The position numbers and the translations under genes are program-made. 64,000 nucleotides of DNA from Paracoccus zeaxanthinifaciens ATCC 21588. Its GTDB lineage: Bacteria; Pseudomonadota; Alphaproteobacteria; Rhodobacterales; Rhodobacteraceae. How positions within the stretch are numbered: the stretch's first letter is position 1; each line of letters starts with the position of its first letter. The stretch covers positions 80,345 to 144,344 of the forward strand of contig NZ_ATUJ01000007.1 of assembly GCF_000420145.1 (NCBI RefSeq). Direction: 5' to 3'. The notes below the pieces were generated by a model. The model was not told where the DNA came from. It saw only the letters and a program-made list of their open reading frames with translations, and did not search any database. Positions 35,804 through 44,852 of this stretch are shown here, piece by piece.

Positions 35804-35833
35804 ACGGGGCCCGCGACGATGCGCGGGCCCCGT
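35804..35833 (-). terminator. Terminator-like hairpin after the XRE regulator
   Basis: Perfect 12-bp G/C arms (35804-35815 and 35822-35833) with a 6-nt loop, just 6 bp beyond the regulator's stop codon. There is no T-run, so termination may be partial. Confidence 0.5.
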
Positions 35834-35838
35834 TCAGA

Positions 35839-36198
35839 TCACGCTGCGTCCGACAGCACCCTTGCCAGTTCGAAGATCTGGCGGCGCTGCGCGGCCGGCA
35901 TGGTGTAATAGGCGCGCACAAGCTGCAGCGCCTCTTTGTCGGCGAAGATATCGCCTTCGACGATATCCGGGATCTCGCCCTCCATCAGCCCTTCGAAGAA
36001 GAAGCTGACCGGGACATCGACCGCCTGGGCGATATCCCACAGACGCGAAGCCGAGACGCGGTTCATCCCCGTCTCGTACTTCTGGATCTGCTGAAACTTG
36101 ATCCCGACCTTATCGGCAAGCTGCTGCTGCGTCATACCGATCATCCAGCGGCGATGGCGAATACGTTTACCAACATGAACATCTACACTGTGCTTCAT
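35839..36198 (-). CDS. XRE-family HTH transcriptional regulator
   Basis: A 119-residue DNA-binding protein. The lambda-repressor-like HTH (about 9-65) shows GMTQQQLADKVGIKFQQIQK and ETGMNRVSASRLWDIAQAV. The C-terminal part (about 66-119) is acidic then helical (AAQRRQIFELARVLSDA), as in the conserved XRE regulators of rhizobia and Rhodobacterales that carry a similar tail. Target genes are unknown. It is a lone gene divergent from an oxidoreductase. Confidence 0.88.
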   Translation of the reverse strand: MKHSVDVHVGKRIRHRRWMIGMTQQQLADKVGIKFQQIQKYETGMNRVSASRLWDIAQAVDVPVSFFFEGLMEGEIPDIVEGDIFADKEALQLVRAYYTMPAAQRRQIFELARVLSDAA

Positions 36199-36384
36199 CG
36201 TCCAGCCCTTTCAATCTAAAGAGGCGGTAACCCGACGAGGCTCAATTAGCGAGTGTCATGTTGGTTAAGGCGTCCCATTCTGACCAAAAAGACAGGTCCG
36301 GACAGCCCGAAGGTGACCTTTCGTACAGCATCTCGACAGAATGCCTCGTTCCCGGTCAGATATCCGCAAAGGGAGGAACGCGTC

Positions 36385-37344
36385 ATGATTCGGACAGCCG
36401 TCATCGAAACAGCGGGCAGCGATCCGGTGCTGCGGCAGGTCCCGCGCCCCGCCGCGGGGGATGGCAGGGTGCATGTCCGCATGGTCGCGTCAGCCCTGAA
36501 TTTCGCCGATCTGCTGAAGGCGCAGGGCAAGTATCAAGAGCGTGAGGAGCTTCCCTTCGTGCCGGGCCTGGAAGGTGCGGGCGTCGTCGTCGACGCCCCC
36601 GAGGGCGCATCGGTCGCGCCGGGCGACAGGGTGATCGTCGCGGCCCCCGGCACCATGGCCGAAGAGGTCGCGGTTCCCGAAGCCGCGGTCCAGCGCATCC
36701 CCGACGAGATGGGCTTTGCCGAGGCTGCCGGTTTCCATGTGGCTTATGGGACAAGTCACATGGCACTGTCAGGTCGCGCGCGACTTAAACCGGGCGAGAC
36801 ACTCGTGGTCCTGGGGGCCGCCGGAGGGGTCGGCCTGACCGCGGTCGAGATCGGCCGCGCGATGGGCGCGCGGGTGATCGGCGTGGCCCGCGGGGCGCAC
36901 CGGCTGGCCGTGGTTAAGGCGGCGGGCGCGCACGAGGTGATCGACAGCGCCGAATGCACGGATCTGCGCGCCGCGCTGCGCGACCTGGGCGGCGTGGATG
37001 TCGTCTATGACGCCGTGGGGGCCGAACCGGGCGAGGCCGCGTTCCGCGCCCTGCGGCGCGGGGGACGGTTCCTGCTGATCGGCTTCGCGGCGGGCCGCCC
37101 GCCCGAGCTTCCGCTGAACCACGCGCTGGTCAAGAACATCGCGGTCCACGGCTTCTACTGGGGCGGATATCGCGATCTGGACCCCGACGCCATGTCCGAC
37201 AGCATGGAGGCCCTGTTCGCGATGTATCGCGCCGGCAATCTCAGCCCCGTCACCGGCGAGACGCTGCCCCTCGACCGCATCGCCGAGGCCTTTGCCATGC
37301 TGAGAGAGAGGCGCAGTGTCGGGAAACTGGTCATCACCTTCTGA
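36385..37344 (+). CDS. NADPH:quinone oxidoreductase-type zinc-less MDR enzyme
   Basis: A 319-residue medium-chain reductase without the zinc-binding cysteines. The Rossmann motif is VVLGAAGGVGLTAVEIG and the N-terminal catalytic-domain part NFADLLKAQGKYQ is conserved. It likely reduces quinones or enones with NADPH. The start at 36385 is set by GGGAGGAA 8 bp upstream. Its substrate is not determinable. Confidence 0.88.
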   Translation: MIRTAVIETAGSDPVLRQVPRPAAGDGRVHVRMVASALNFADLLKAQGKYQEREELPFVPGLEGAGVVVDAPEGASVAPGDRVIVAAPGTMAEEVAVPEAAVQRIPDEMGFAEAAGFHVAYGTSHMALSGRARLKPGETLVVLGAAGGVGLTAVEIGRAMGARVIGVARGAHRLAVVKAAGAHEVIDSAECTDLRAALRDLGGVDVVYDAVGAEPGEAAFRALRRGGRFLLIGFAAGRPPELPLNHALVKNIAVHGFYWGGYRDLDPDAMSDSMEALFAMYRAGNLSPVTGETLPLDRIAEAFAMLRERRSVGKLVITF

Positions 37345-37370
37345 AAAGCGCGACCTGACGCCTCTGTCAG

Positions 37371-37399
37371 TTGAAAAGCGGCGCGTTCCGCACGATATT
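37371..37399 (+). promoter_or_regulatory. Promoter of the Bax-inhibitor-1 gene
   Basis: TTGAAA (37371-37376), 17-bp spacer, GATATT (37394-37399), 46 bp before the start codon. Confidence 0.6.
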
Positions 37400-37444
37400 C
37401 AAGCACAAGGCGCACCAGCGCCATTCATGCTTAGGGAGACTTCG

Positions 37445-38188
37445 ATGGCAGACTACAACACCTACCGCTCCGCGCAGGGCGTCGGCGCCCGCCAGGCGGC
37501 GGTCGACGAGGGGCTGCGGGCCTACATGAACAAGGTTTATGGGCTGATGGCAGTGGGCATGGGTGTGACCGCCGTCGCGGCCTATGGCATCGCCACCGCA
37601 GCCGTGAACGACGGTCAGCTGACCCAGCTGGGCTATGCGATCTACGCCTCGCCGCTGAAATGGGTCATCATGTTCGCGCCGCTGCTGATGGTCTTCGCCT
37701 TCGGCGCCGCGATCAACCGCCTGTCGGTCGGCGCGGCCACCGGCCTGTTCTATGCCTTCGCGGCCCTGATGGGCCTGTCGATCAGCTCGATCTTCCTGGT
37801 CTACACCTCGGTGTCGATCGTGCAGACCTTCCTCGTGACCGCGATCGCCTTCGGCGGCCTGTCGATCTATGGCTATACGACCAAGAAGGACCTGTCGGGT
37901 CTGGGCACGTTCCTGATGATGGGCCTGATCGGCCTGATCGTCGCGTCGATCGTGAACATCTTCCTGCAGTCCAGCGCGATGCAGTTCGCGATCTCGGTGA
38001 TCGGCGTACTGATCTTCGCGGGCCTGACCGCCTATGACACGCAGAACATCAAGAACACCTATCTGCAGATGGCCGGTTCGGACAGCGACTTCATCGGCAA
38101 GACCGCGATCATGGGTGCCCTGCGCCTGTATCTCGACTTCCTGAACCTGTTCATGTTCCTGCTGCAGTTCATGGGCAACCGCGAGTGA
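37445..38188 (+). CDS. Bax inhibitor-1 (YbhL/YccA-like) membrane protein
   Basis: A 247-residue protein with about seven membrane helices and the BI-1 family C-terminal stretch GLTAYDTQNIKNTY and ALRLYLDFLNLFMFLLQF. Family members are pH-gated Ca2+ leak channels or modulators of membrane proteases such as FtsH. The start has AGGGAGAC 6 bp upstream. It has its own promoter and terminator. Confidence 0.94.
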   Translation: MADYNTYRSAQGVGARQAAVDEGLRAYMNKVYGLMAVGMGVTAVAAYGIATAAVNDGQLTQLGYAIYASPLKWVIMFAPLLMVFAFGAAINRLSVGAATGLFYAFAALMGLSISSIFLVYTSVSIVQTFLVTAIAFGGLSIYGYTTKKDLSGLGTFLMMGLIGLIVASIVNIFLQSSAMQFAISVIGVLIFAGLTAYDTQNIKNTYLQMAGSDSDFIGKTAIMGALRLYLDFLNLFMFLLQFMGNRE

Positions 38189-38212
38189 TCGCGACGACCC
38201 GCTGAAACGACG

Positions 38213-38243
38213 AAGGCCCCGGCATCGCGCCGGGGCCTTTTTT
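38213..38243. terminator. Bidirectional terminator
   Basis: Perfect 10-bp arms (38213-38222, 38230-38239) with T6 after it on the plus strand; it serves the BI-1 gene and the convergent LLM gene. Confidence 0.85.
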
Positions 38244-38245
38244 CG

Positions 38246-39256
38246 TCATGCAGCCCGGCTTGCAGGCATGTCCGACAGCACCTCGGACGCGATGCGGAAG
38301 CTGTTCAGCCGCGCCTGGTGGTCGTGGATCTGACCGGTCAGGATCAGCTCGTCCGGTCGGTATTCCGCGATGATGCGGCCCAGCTGGTCGCGGATGTCGT
38401 CGGCGGTGCCGCAGGCGGTCACGCGCAGCGACTGGTCGACCGCACGACGCATCGGCGCGCCGATCGCCGCGTCGATATCGTCCACCGGAACGGGGAACTT
38501 GCCCGTCTGCCCCGTGCGCAGCCGCGCGAAGGCCTGCTGCATGCTGGTGCGCAGGCGGGCGGCCTCGGCCGAGGTATCGGCGGCGAAGACGTTGACCGCG
38601 ACCATCGCATGCGGCTTCTGCCAGCGGGCCGAGGGGCGGAAATGGCTGCGATAGACATGCAGCGCCTGCTCCAGCGCGTCGGGCGCGAAATGGCTGGCGA
38701 AGGCATAGGGCAGCCCCAGATGCGCGGCCAGTTGCGCCCCGAACAGGCTGCTGCCCAGGATCCAGACCGGCACCTCGGTCCCCTCGCCCGGCAGCGCGCG
38801 CACGGCGGCACCCGGCTGCTTCGGCCCCAGATAGTCGATCAGTTCGACCACGTCCTGCGGGAAGCTGTCCGCCATCGGATCGCGGCGCAGGGCGCGGATC
38901 ACGGACTGATCGCCCCCCGGCGCGCGGCCCAAGCCAAGATCGATCCGGTCGGGAAAGGCCGTGGCCAGCGTGCCGAACGCCTCGGCCACTGTCAGGGGCG
39001 CGTGGTTCGGCAGCATGATGCCGCCCGCACCGACGCGGATCCGCGACGTCTGCTGCGCGATCAGGCCGATCAGCACGGCGGTCGCGGCGCTGGCGATCCC
39101 CTCCATGTTGTGATGCTCGGCCAGCCAGTAACGGTGATAGCCCCAACCCTCGGCGTGCCGCGCGAGGTCGAGGCTGTTCGCGATCGCGTCCCGCGCCTCG
39201 GACCCTTCGGGGACCGGCGCAAGATCGAGAAGCGAATAGGGGATGTGCTGCGTCAT
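38246..39256 (-). CDS. LLM-class flavin-dependent oxidoreductase (luciferase-like monooxygenase)
   Basis: A 336-residue alkanal-monooxygenase-fold protein, YhbW-like. Family marks are [14 protein letters not shown] near the N-terminus, [11 protein letters not shown] and [16 protein letters not shown]. It uses FMN or F420-type flavin chemistry; the substrate is unknown. The start ATG at 39256 leads straight into the conserved [10 protein letters not shown]. It is a single gene ending at the shared terminator. Confidence 0.88.
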   Translation of the reverse strand: MTQHIPYSLLDLAPVPEGSEARDAIANSLDLARHAEGWGYHRYWLAEHHNMEGIASAATAVLIGLIAQQTSRIRVGAGGIMLPNHAPLTVAEAFGTLATAFPDRIDLGLGRAPGGDQSVIRALRRDPMADSFPQDVVELIDYLGPKQPGAAVRALPGEGTEVPVWILGSSLFGAQLAAHLGLPYAFASHFAPDALEQALHVYRSHFRPSARWQKPHAMVAVNVFAADTSAEAARLRTSMQQAFARLRTGQTGKFPVPVDDIDAAIGAPMRRAVDQSLRVTACGTADDIRDQLGRIIAEYRPDELILTGQIHDHQARLNSFRIASEVLSDMPASRAA

Positions 39257-39340
39257 TCACGCTATCTAGGCGGAATTGCGGACTCTGCAAGAAGGGGCCG
39301 GTCGCGGATGTGAAAAAGGGGCGCGCGGCGCCCCTTCCCC

Positions 39341-39931
39341 TCAGCCCATCTTGCGCAGATAGGTCCATGTCGGCACGCGCGCATTGCGTGCGACCGACCA
39401 GCTTTCGGCATCGCCCAGATAGGCGAACCCGCAATTGGTCAGCACCCGGGCCGAACCGGGGTTGTCCTGGAACGCCTCGGCGAACAGGGTCCGCGCCTTG
39501 TGGGGGTTGGCCGCGACGATGGCCGCGACGGCCTCGGTCGCAAAGCCCGTGTTCCAGAAGCCCGCACCGATCCAGAAGCCAAGCTCGGACTGCTCGCCCT
39601 CCATCCGGGTCAGCGAGACGACGCCCAGCACCTCGGCCAGGTTGTTGGCAGAGCCGTCGATGGCCCAGACATCCTCGTCGCGGTCGGTCGACAGGGCGCG
39701 CGCGACGAAACTGTCGGCGCTGCCGGGCGGCAGCGGATGCGGAATGGCGCGCGTCCCCTCGGCCACGCGGCGATCGCCGGTGTAATGCGCGATCAGGCCG
39801 GCATCGGACGGGCGCAGCGGGCGCAGCACGAAGCGATCGGTAGGGATCACCGGCTGCGTCAGGGCAGCGGCATCGACGGGCTTCAGGTCATCCAACCGCG
39901 AACCCTCCCTCATGGGTGCAGACATTACCAT
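39341..39931 (-). CDS. GNAT-family N-acetyltransferase (RimJ/RimL type)
   Basis: A 196-residue acyltransferase. The GNAT core runs from about residue 32 (TDRFVLRPLRPSDAG) to the C-terminus. The acetyl-CoA loop region is GFWNTGFATEAVAAI, followed by FAEAFQDNPGSARVLTNCGF, the usual N-x-x-S-x-x-V-L-x-x-x-G-F pattern. The start at 39931 has GGGAGGAA upstream. Target protein or metabolite unknown. It lies downstream of rplU-rpmA, separated by a hairpin. Confidence 0.88.
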   Translation of the reverse strand: MVMSAPMREGSRLDDLKPVDAAALTQPVIPTDRFVLRPLRPSDAGLIAHYTGDRRVAEGTRAIPHPLPPGSADSFVARALSTDRDEDVWAIDGSANNLAEVLGVVSLTRMEGEQSELGFWIGAGFWNTGFATEAVAAIVAANPHKARTLFAEAFQDNPGSARVLTNCGFAYLGDAESWSVARNARVPTWTYLRKMG

Positions 39932-39994
39932 GTTTCCTCCCCCGGAAACTGGCGCCGGATCATCTCCGGGCAATACCTTGTTACGAAAACGGCT

Positions 39995-40022
39995 GGGGGG
40001 ACCGGCTTTCGCCGATCCCCCC
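39995..40022 (-). terminator. Terminator of rplU-rpmA
   Basis: Twelve-bp arms (39995-40006 and 40011-40022, one G-T pair) with a GAAA tetraloop on the minus strand, 27 bp after rpmA; a short GTTTTC follows. Confidence 0.6.
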
Positions 40023-40048
40023 TCTAACATCGAAATGTTACGCCCGGG

Positions 40049-40321
40049 TTACTCGGCAGCTTCCTGCGTAGCAGGCATGACCGAAATATAGGTGCGACCC
40101 TTCAGGCCCTTGCGGAAGGACACGTGGCCGTCGGTCAGTGCGAACAGGGTGTGGTCCTTGCCCATACCGACGTTCTCGCCCGCCCACCACTTGGTGCCGC
40201 GCTGACGCACGATGATGTTGCCCGCGATGGCCGCCTGGCCACCGAACAGTTTCACGCCAAGACGGCGACCGGCAGAGTCGCGACCGTTGCGCGAGGAACC
40301 GCCTGCTTTCTTATGTGCCAT
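40049..40321 (-). CDS. rpmA: 50S ribosomal protein L27
   Basis: A 90-residue protein with the N-terminal [16 protein letters not shown] that reaches into the peptidyl-transferase centre, followed by LGVKLFGGQ. It begins directly with MAHKKAG, so no N-terminal cleavage extension of the Firmicutes type is present. It lies 12 bp after rplU, the normal pair. Confidence 0.97.
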   Translation of the reverse strand: MAHKKAGGSSRNGRDSAGRRLGVKLFGGQAAIAGNIIVRQRGTKWWAGENVGMGKDHTLFALTDGHVSFRKGLKGRTYISVMPATQEAAE

Positions 40322-40333
40322 GGGTAGTCCTCC

Positions 40334-40699
40334 TTAGGCTTCGACGGCCTGGGTGCGGCCACCGGTTGCGGCCTTGACGCCGGTCTTGTCGGCGCCGTTT
40401 TCCAGCACGTCCGTCACGCGCACCAGCGTCAGCTGCTGGCGGTGACCACGCGTGCGCTGCGAGCTGTGCTTGCGGCGACGCTTGACGTAGGTGATGACCT
40501 TGTCGGCCTTGATCTGGTCGATCACTTCGGCCTGGACGCAAGCGCCCTCGACCAGCGGTGCGCCCAGGGTCGAGCCGACCATCAGAATCTCGTTGAACTG
40601 GATTTTCTCACCAGCCGTGGCGTTCAGCTTCTCAACGCGCAGGACGTCACCCGCCTGCACCTTGTATTGCTTGCCGCCAGTCTTCAGAACCGCGAACAT
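40334..40699 (-). CDS. rplU: 50S ribosomal protein L21
   Basis: A 121-residue protein with the standard MFAVLKTGGKQYKV start and YVKRRRKHSSQRTRGHRQ basic loop that binds 23S rRNA. The C-terminus has a short extension (about 20 residues after RVTDVL). The start at 40699 is fixed by the family. A promoter lies about 145 bp upstream with two hairpins in the leader. Confidence 0.97.
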   Translation of the reverse strand: MFAVLKTGGKQYKVQAGDVLRVEKLNATAGEKIQFNEILMVGSTLGAPLVEGACVQAEVIDQIKADKVITYVKRRRKHSSQRTRGHRQQLTLVRVTDVLENGADKTGVKAATGGRTQAVEA

Positions 40700-40781
40700 C
40701 GCTTCTTCCTTCGTCAACCGCGTCCTTCGGCCCCGGCGAACCGGCATTGAGTGGGGATTCCCCGCCTTTGGACAGCGCATC

Positions 40782-40837
40782 CCCTTCGGGATGTCATTGA
40801 AAACATTAGACCGGCCAAGGCAGAAGCCCGGCCGGTC
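40782..40837 (-). promoter_or_regulatory. Paired hairpins in the rplU leader
   Basis: An 8-bp perfect repeat (40809-40816 with 40830-40837) is followed on the minus strand by TAATGTTTTC, then a second small hairpin (GACATCCC/GGGATGC, about 40780-40798). The first could be the terminator of the upstream ABC-F gene or an attenuator read by rplU transcripts; both are compatible with the position. Confidence 0.4.
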
Positions 40838-40842
40838 CGGCG

Positions 40843-40871
40843 CGTATCGCGCATTCGACTGCGAAAGTCAA
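40843..40871 (-). promoter_or_regulatory. Promoter of rplU-rpmA
   Basis: Minus strand TTGACT (40866-40871), 17-bp spacer, GATACG (40843-40848), just after the ABC-F stop codon. Confidence 0.6.
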
Positions 40872-40882
40872 GCAATCGCGGG

Positions 40883-42700
40883 TCAGCCTGCGGCCTTTTC
40901 CTCCAGCGTCAGCCATTCCTCCTCGGCGTCCGACAGGGCCTGCTGACGTTCGGCCAGGGCCTCGGTCGCCTTCTGGAACTTGGCGGGGGCCTTCTGGAAC
41001 AGCTCGGGGTCGGCCAGGAACTGGGACAGCTTGGCCATCTCGGCCTCCAGCCGCTCGATGATCGCGGGCAGCGCCTCCAGCCGGTGCTTCTCGGAGAAGC
41101 TGAGCCCCGCCTGCGGCTTGGCCGCCTTGGGCTTCTCGGGGGTGGCGGCCGGTTTCGCGGGCTTGTCGGCGGCTTGGACGGCGGGCTCGGCCTCGGGGCG
41201 TTGGGCGCGGTAATCGCTCCAGCCGCCGGCATAGACGGTGGCGCGGCCATCGCCCTCCATCGCGACGGTCGTGTCCGCCACGCGGTCGATGAAATCGCGG
41301 TCGTGGCTGACCAGCAGCACCGTGCCGTCATATTCGCCCAGCAGGTCCTGCAGCAGGTCCAGCGTCTCGACGTCCAGGTCGTTCGTCGGTTCGTCCATCA
41401 CCAGCAGGTTCGAGGGACGCGCCATCAGGCGGGCCAGCAGCAGGCGCGCCTTCTCGCCGCCCGACAGGCTGCGGACGGGGGCGCGGGCCTGCGCCTCGTC
41501 GAACAGGAAGTCCTTGAGATAGGCCACGACATGCTTCGGCACGCCCCGCACCATCACCTGGTCGGACCGCCCCGAGACGCGCATCTCCGGGTCGCCCGTC
41601 AGCGCATCCCACAGCGTCTGGTCGGGGTTCAGCGCCGAACGGGTCTGGTCGAAGATCGCGACCTCGAGATTGGTCCCGAGCGTGACCGAGCCTTCGTCCG
41701 GCGCGACCTCGCCCGTCAGCATCTTGATCAGCGTGGTCTTGCCCGCGCCGTTGGGGCCCACGAAGGCGATGCGGTCGCCGCGGTTCACCAGCAGGTCGAA
41801 GGGGCGCAGGATCACCCGGTCGCCGAAGGTCTTGGCGATGCCGCGCACGTCGATGACTTTCTTACCCGAGGTCGGACCGCTTTCCAGCGCCATCGCGGCA
41901 GCACCCTGCCGTCGGATCTGGGAACTGCGTTCGGCACGCAGCGCGGCAAGGGCGCGGACGCGGCCCTGGTTGCGCTTGCGGCGCGCGCTGATGCCTTCGA
42001 CGGCCCAACGGGCCTCGGCCTTGATCTTGCGGTCCAGCTTGTGGCGGGCGTCGTCCTCGGCCGACCAGGTGGCCTCGCGCCAATCCTCGAAATGCTCGAA
42101 CCCGCGTTCCTGGCGGCGGACCTCGCCGCGGTCGATCCACAGCGTGGCGCGCGTCAGGCGGCGCAGGAAGGCGCGGTCGTGGCTGATCAGGACATAGCCT
42201 GCGCGGGTCTGCGACAGGTGATCCTCCAGCCAGCCGATGGCCTCGATGTCCAGGTGGTTCGTCGGCTCGTCCAGCAGCATCAGCTCGGGCGCCTGCGCCA
42301 GCAGCCGGGCCAGCGCGGCGCGACGGCGTTCGCCCCCCGAAGCGGTATCGATGGGACGGTTCGGGTCGAACTTCAGCCCCTCGGCGGCCATGTCCACGCG
42401 ATAGGATTCGGCCTCGGGCAGGTCGGCGCGGGCGAATTCGCCAAGCGTCTCGAAGCCCGACAGGTCTGGGTCCTGCTCCATGTAGCCGGTCGAGACGCCG
42501 GCAGACAGCACGACCTCGCCCTTGTCGGGTTCGACAAGGCCGCCCATGACCTTCATCAGCGTGGATTTCCCCGACCCGTTGCGGCCCACCAGGGCCACCC
42601 GGTCGCCGGGCTGGACCGTCAGCGAAAGCCCGTCGAACACGGGGTTGCCGCCGAAGGTCAGCGATATGTCGTTCAATTGCAGAAGGGGTGCGCGTGCCAT
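40883..42700 (-). CDS. ABC-F family ATPase, Uup type
   Basis: A 605-residue soluble protein with two ABC domains: Walker A GRNGSGKSTL and signature SGGERRR in the first, Walker A GPNGAGKTTL and LSGGEKARLLLA in the second. The C-terminal coiled coil (about 535-605) is that of Uup-like ABC-F proteins. Such proteins bind the ribosome and relieve stalling; Uup also affects transposon excision. It lacks membrane domains, so it is not a transporter. Confidence 0.94.
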   Translation of the reverse strand: MARAPLLQLNDISLTFGGNPVFDGLSLTVQPGDRVALVGRNGSGKSTLMKVMGGLVEPDKGEVVLSAGVSTGYMEQDPDLSGFETLGEFARADLPEAESYRVDMAAEGLKFDPNRPIDTASGGERRRAALARLLAQAPELMLLDEPTNHLDIEAIGWLEDHLSQTRAGYVLISHDRAFLRRLTRATLWIDRGEVRRQERGFEHFEDWREATWSAEDDARHKLDRKIKAEARWAVEGISARRKRNQGRVRALAALRAERSSQIRRQGAAAMALESGPTSGKKVIDVRGIAKTFGDRVILRPFDLLVNRGDRIAFVGPNGAGKTTLIKMLTGEVAPDEGSVTLGTNLEVAIFDQTRSALNPDQTLWDALTGDPEMRVSGRSDQVMVRGVPKHVVAYLKDFLFDEAQARAPVRSLSGGEKARLLLARLMARPSNLLVMDEPTNDLDVETLDLLQDLLGEYDGTVLLVSHDRDFIDRVADTTVAMEGDGRATVYAGGWSDYRAQRPEAEPAVQAADKPAKPAATPEKPKAAKPQAGLSFSEKHRLEALPAIIERLEAEMAKLSQFLADPELFQKAPAKFQKATEALAERQQALSDAEEEWLTLEEKAAG

Positions 42701-42761
42701 GATCGCGCCCTAGCCCCTGTCGCGGCGCGGGTCAATCTGTCGCGTGCGCGCGCGGTCGATA

Positions 42762-42789
42762 TTGACAAGATCGGTCGGGATTGCGATGC
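42762..42789 (+). promoter_or_regulatory. Possible promoter of the iron-binding protein gene
   Basis: TTGACA (42762-42767) with a poor -10 (CGATGC, 16-bp spacer). The weak -10 would fit an activated or iron-controlled promoter, but no repressor site is evident. Confidence 0.3.
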
Positions 42790-42817
42790 CCCTGCCGGAA
42801 TGCATCAGGAGGAACCC

Positions 42818-43816
42818 ATGCGTCTGACCGCACTTGCACTGATCGCCGGCAGCGTCGCGCTGCCCGCCATGGCCGAGGAAGTGAACGTCTACAGCCACCG
42901 TCAGCCCGAGCTGATCCAGCCGCTGATCGACGCCTTCACCGCCGAGACCGGCATCGACGTGAACCTGGCCTATGTCGACAAGGGCATGGTCGAGCGCCTG
43001 CAGGCCGAGGGCGACCGTTCGCCCGCCGACCTGGTCCTGACCGTGGACGTGGCCCGCTTGGGCGAGCTGAAGGATGCAGGCGTCCTGCAGGCCGTCGAGG
43101 ACGAGGCCCTGGACGCCGTTCCCGCGACGCTCAGCGACGACGAGAACCAATGGTTCGCCCTGACCACCCGCGCGCGCATCGTCTATGCCAGCAAGGACCG
43201 CGTGGCCGATGGCGACGTGACCACCTACGAGGACCTGGCCGATCCGAAATGGAAGGGCCGCATCTGCACGCGCACCTTCACCCACGACTACAACGTCGCG
43301 CTGACCGCCGCCTTCCTGGCCCATCACGGAGAGGCCGAGACCCGCGAATGGCTGAACGGCATCAAGGCCAACCTGGCCCGTCCGCCCGAAGGCGGCGACC
43401 GCGACCAGGTCAAGGCGATCTGGGCCGGCCAGTGCGACATCAGCCTGGGCAACACCTACTACATGGGTGCGATGCTGAAGGATGACGAGCAGAAGGAATG
43501 GGCCGACAGCGTGCGCATCGTCTTCCCCACCTTCGAGGATGGCGGCACGCATGTGAACGTCTCGGGCGTCGCGATGACCAAGGCATCGCCCAACCGCGAG
43601 GCCGCGCAGAAGCTGATGGACTTCCTGGTCGGCGACGAGGCCCAGTCGATCTATGCCGAGACCAACAACGAGTTCCCGGTGGTCGAGGGCGTCCCCGCCT
43701 CGGAACTGGTCGCAAGCTGGGGCGAATTCACTGCCGACGAGCTGCCCCTGGCCGAGATCTCGGACCTGCGTCCCAAGGCGCTGGACCTGATCGAGGAAGT
43801 GAACTTCGACGGCTGA
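42818..43816 (+). CDS. Periplasmic iron(III)-binding protein of an ABC transporter
   Basis: A 332-residue secreted solute-binding protein of the FbpA/FutA/AfuA group: signal peptide 1-19 (ALPAMAEE), then EVNVYSHRQPELIQPLI, with the iron-ligand tyrosines in GNTYYMGAML. The start has AGGAGGAA 6 bp upstream. The permease and ATPase genes are not adjacent: a terminator follows directly and the next gene is unrelated. The partners must be elsewhere. Confidence 0.92.
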   Translation: MRLTALALIAGSVALPAMAEEVNVYSHRQPELIQPLIDAFTAETGIDVNLAYVDKGMVERLQAEGDRSPADLVLTVDVARLGELKDAGVLQAVEDEALDAVPATLSDDENQWFALTTRARIVYASKDRVADGDVTTYEDLADPKWKGRICTRTFTHDYNVALTAAFLAHHGEAETREWLNGIKANLARPPEGGDRDQVKAIWAGQCDISLGNTYYMGAMLKDDEQKEWADSVRIVFPTFEDGGTHVNVSGVAMTKASPNREAAQKLMDFLVGDEAQSIYAETNNEFPVVEGVPASELVASWGEFTADELPLAEISDLRPKALDLIEEVNFDG

Positions 43817-43839
43817 TCCCGGCCTGGCAGACGAAATCG

Positions 43840-43873
43840 GGGGGCGCAGCCGCAAGGGCTTGCGCCCCCTTTT
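43840..43873 (+). terminator. Terminator of the iron-binding protein gene
   Basis: Nine-bp arms (43840-43848, 43861-43869) followed by TTTT, 23 bp past the stop codon. Confidence 0.85.
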
Positions 43874-43916
43874 CATGCCGCGCAAGACTTCGCCCCGAAG
43901 AACAACGGGGGGCGGC

Positions 43917-44852
43917 ATGCCACAGAAGATCATCATCGACACCGATCCGGGACAGGACGACGCCGTGGCCATCCTGACGGCCCTCGCCTCGCCCGAACTG
44001 CAGGTGCTGGGCATCACCGCCGTCGCGGGCAACGTGCCGCTGGCGCTGACGCAGGTGAACGCCCGCAAGGTGGTCGAGCTGTCGGGCGTGGATGTCCCCG
44101 TCTACGCCGGCTGCGACAGGCCGCTGGCCCGCCCCCTGGTCACGGCGGAACATGTGCACGGCAAGACCGGCCTCGACGGGACCGACCTGCCCGAGCCTTC
44201 GGTCCCCCTGCAGGACGGGCACGCGGTCGATTTCATCATCCGCTCGCTGCGCGACCATGATGCCGGGACCGTCACGCTGGTTCCCGTGGGGCCGCTGACC
44301 AATATCGCCGAGGCGTTCCGTCGCGCCCCCGACATCGTCGCCCGCGTCCAGCAGATCGTGCTGATGGGCGGCGCCTATTTCGAGGTGGGCAACATCACCC
44401 CCGCCGCCGAGTTCAACATCTTCGTCGATCCCGAGGCCGCGGCCGAGGTCTTTGCCTCGGGCGTGCCGCTGGTCGTGCTGCCGCTGGACGTGACGCACAA
44501 GGCGCTGACCAGCGCGGACTGGATCGCCACCCTGCGCGCGATGCCGAACCGCACGGGGCCTGCGGTCGCCGGCTGGACGGATTTCTTCGAACGCTTCGAC
44601 ACCGAGAAATACGGAAGCAGCGGCGCCCCCCTGCACGACCCCTGCACCATCGCCTGGCTGCTGCAGCCCGACCTGTTCCAAGGCCGCCGCATCAACGTGG
44701 AAATCGAGACCGAGGGTGGCCTGACCACCGGCATGACCGTGGCCGACTGGTGGGGTGTGACCGACCGGCCCGCCAATGCGCTGTTCCTGAAGGATGTGGA
44801 TCGCGACGGGCTATTCGCCCTGCTGACCGAGCGGCTCGGTCGCCTGCCCTGA
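43917..44852 (+). CDS. Inosine-uridine-type nucleoside hydrolase
   Basis: A 311-residue Ca2+-dependent N-ribohydrolase. The metal-binding N-terminal IIIDTDPGQDDAVAI is hallmark, with GPLTNIAEA, MGGAYFEVGN, EFNIFVDPEA and the C-terminal HDP catalytic histidine region (LHDPCTIAW). It splits ribonucleosides to base and ribose. The start at 43917 gives the normal N-terminus after GGGGGGCGGC. Its last 42 bases overlap the convergent ompH gene. Confidence 0.94.
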   Translation: MPQKIIIDTDPGQDDAVAILTALASPELQVLGITAVAGNVPLALTQVNARKVVELSGVDVPVYAGCDRPLARPLVTAEHVHGKTGLDGTDLPEPSVPLQDGHAVDFIIRSLRDHDAGTVTLVPVGPLTNIAEAFRRAPDIVARVQQIVLMGGAYFEVGNITPAAEFNIFVDPEAAAEVFASGVPLVVLPLDVTHKALTSADWIATLRAMPNRTGPAVAGWTDFFERFDTEKYGSSGAPLHDPCTIAWLLQPDLFQGRRINVEIETEGGLTTGMTVADWWGVTDRPANALFLKDVDRDGLFALLTERLGRLP

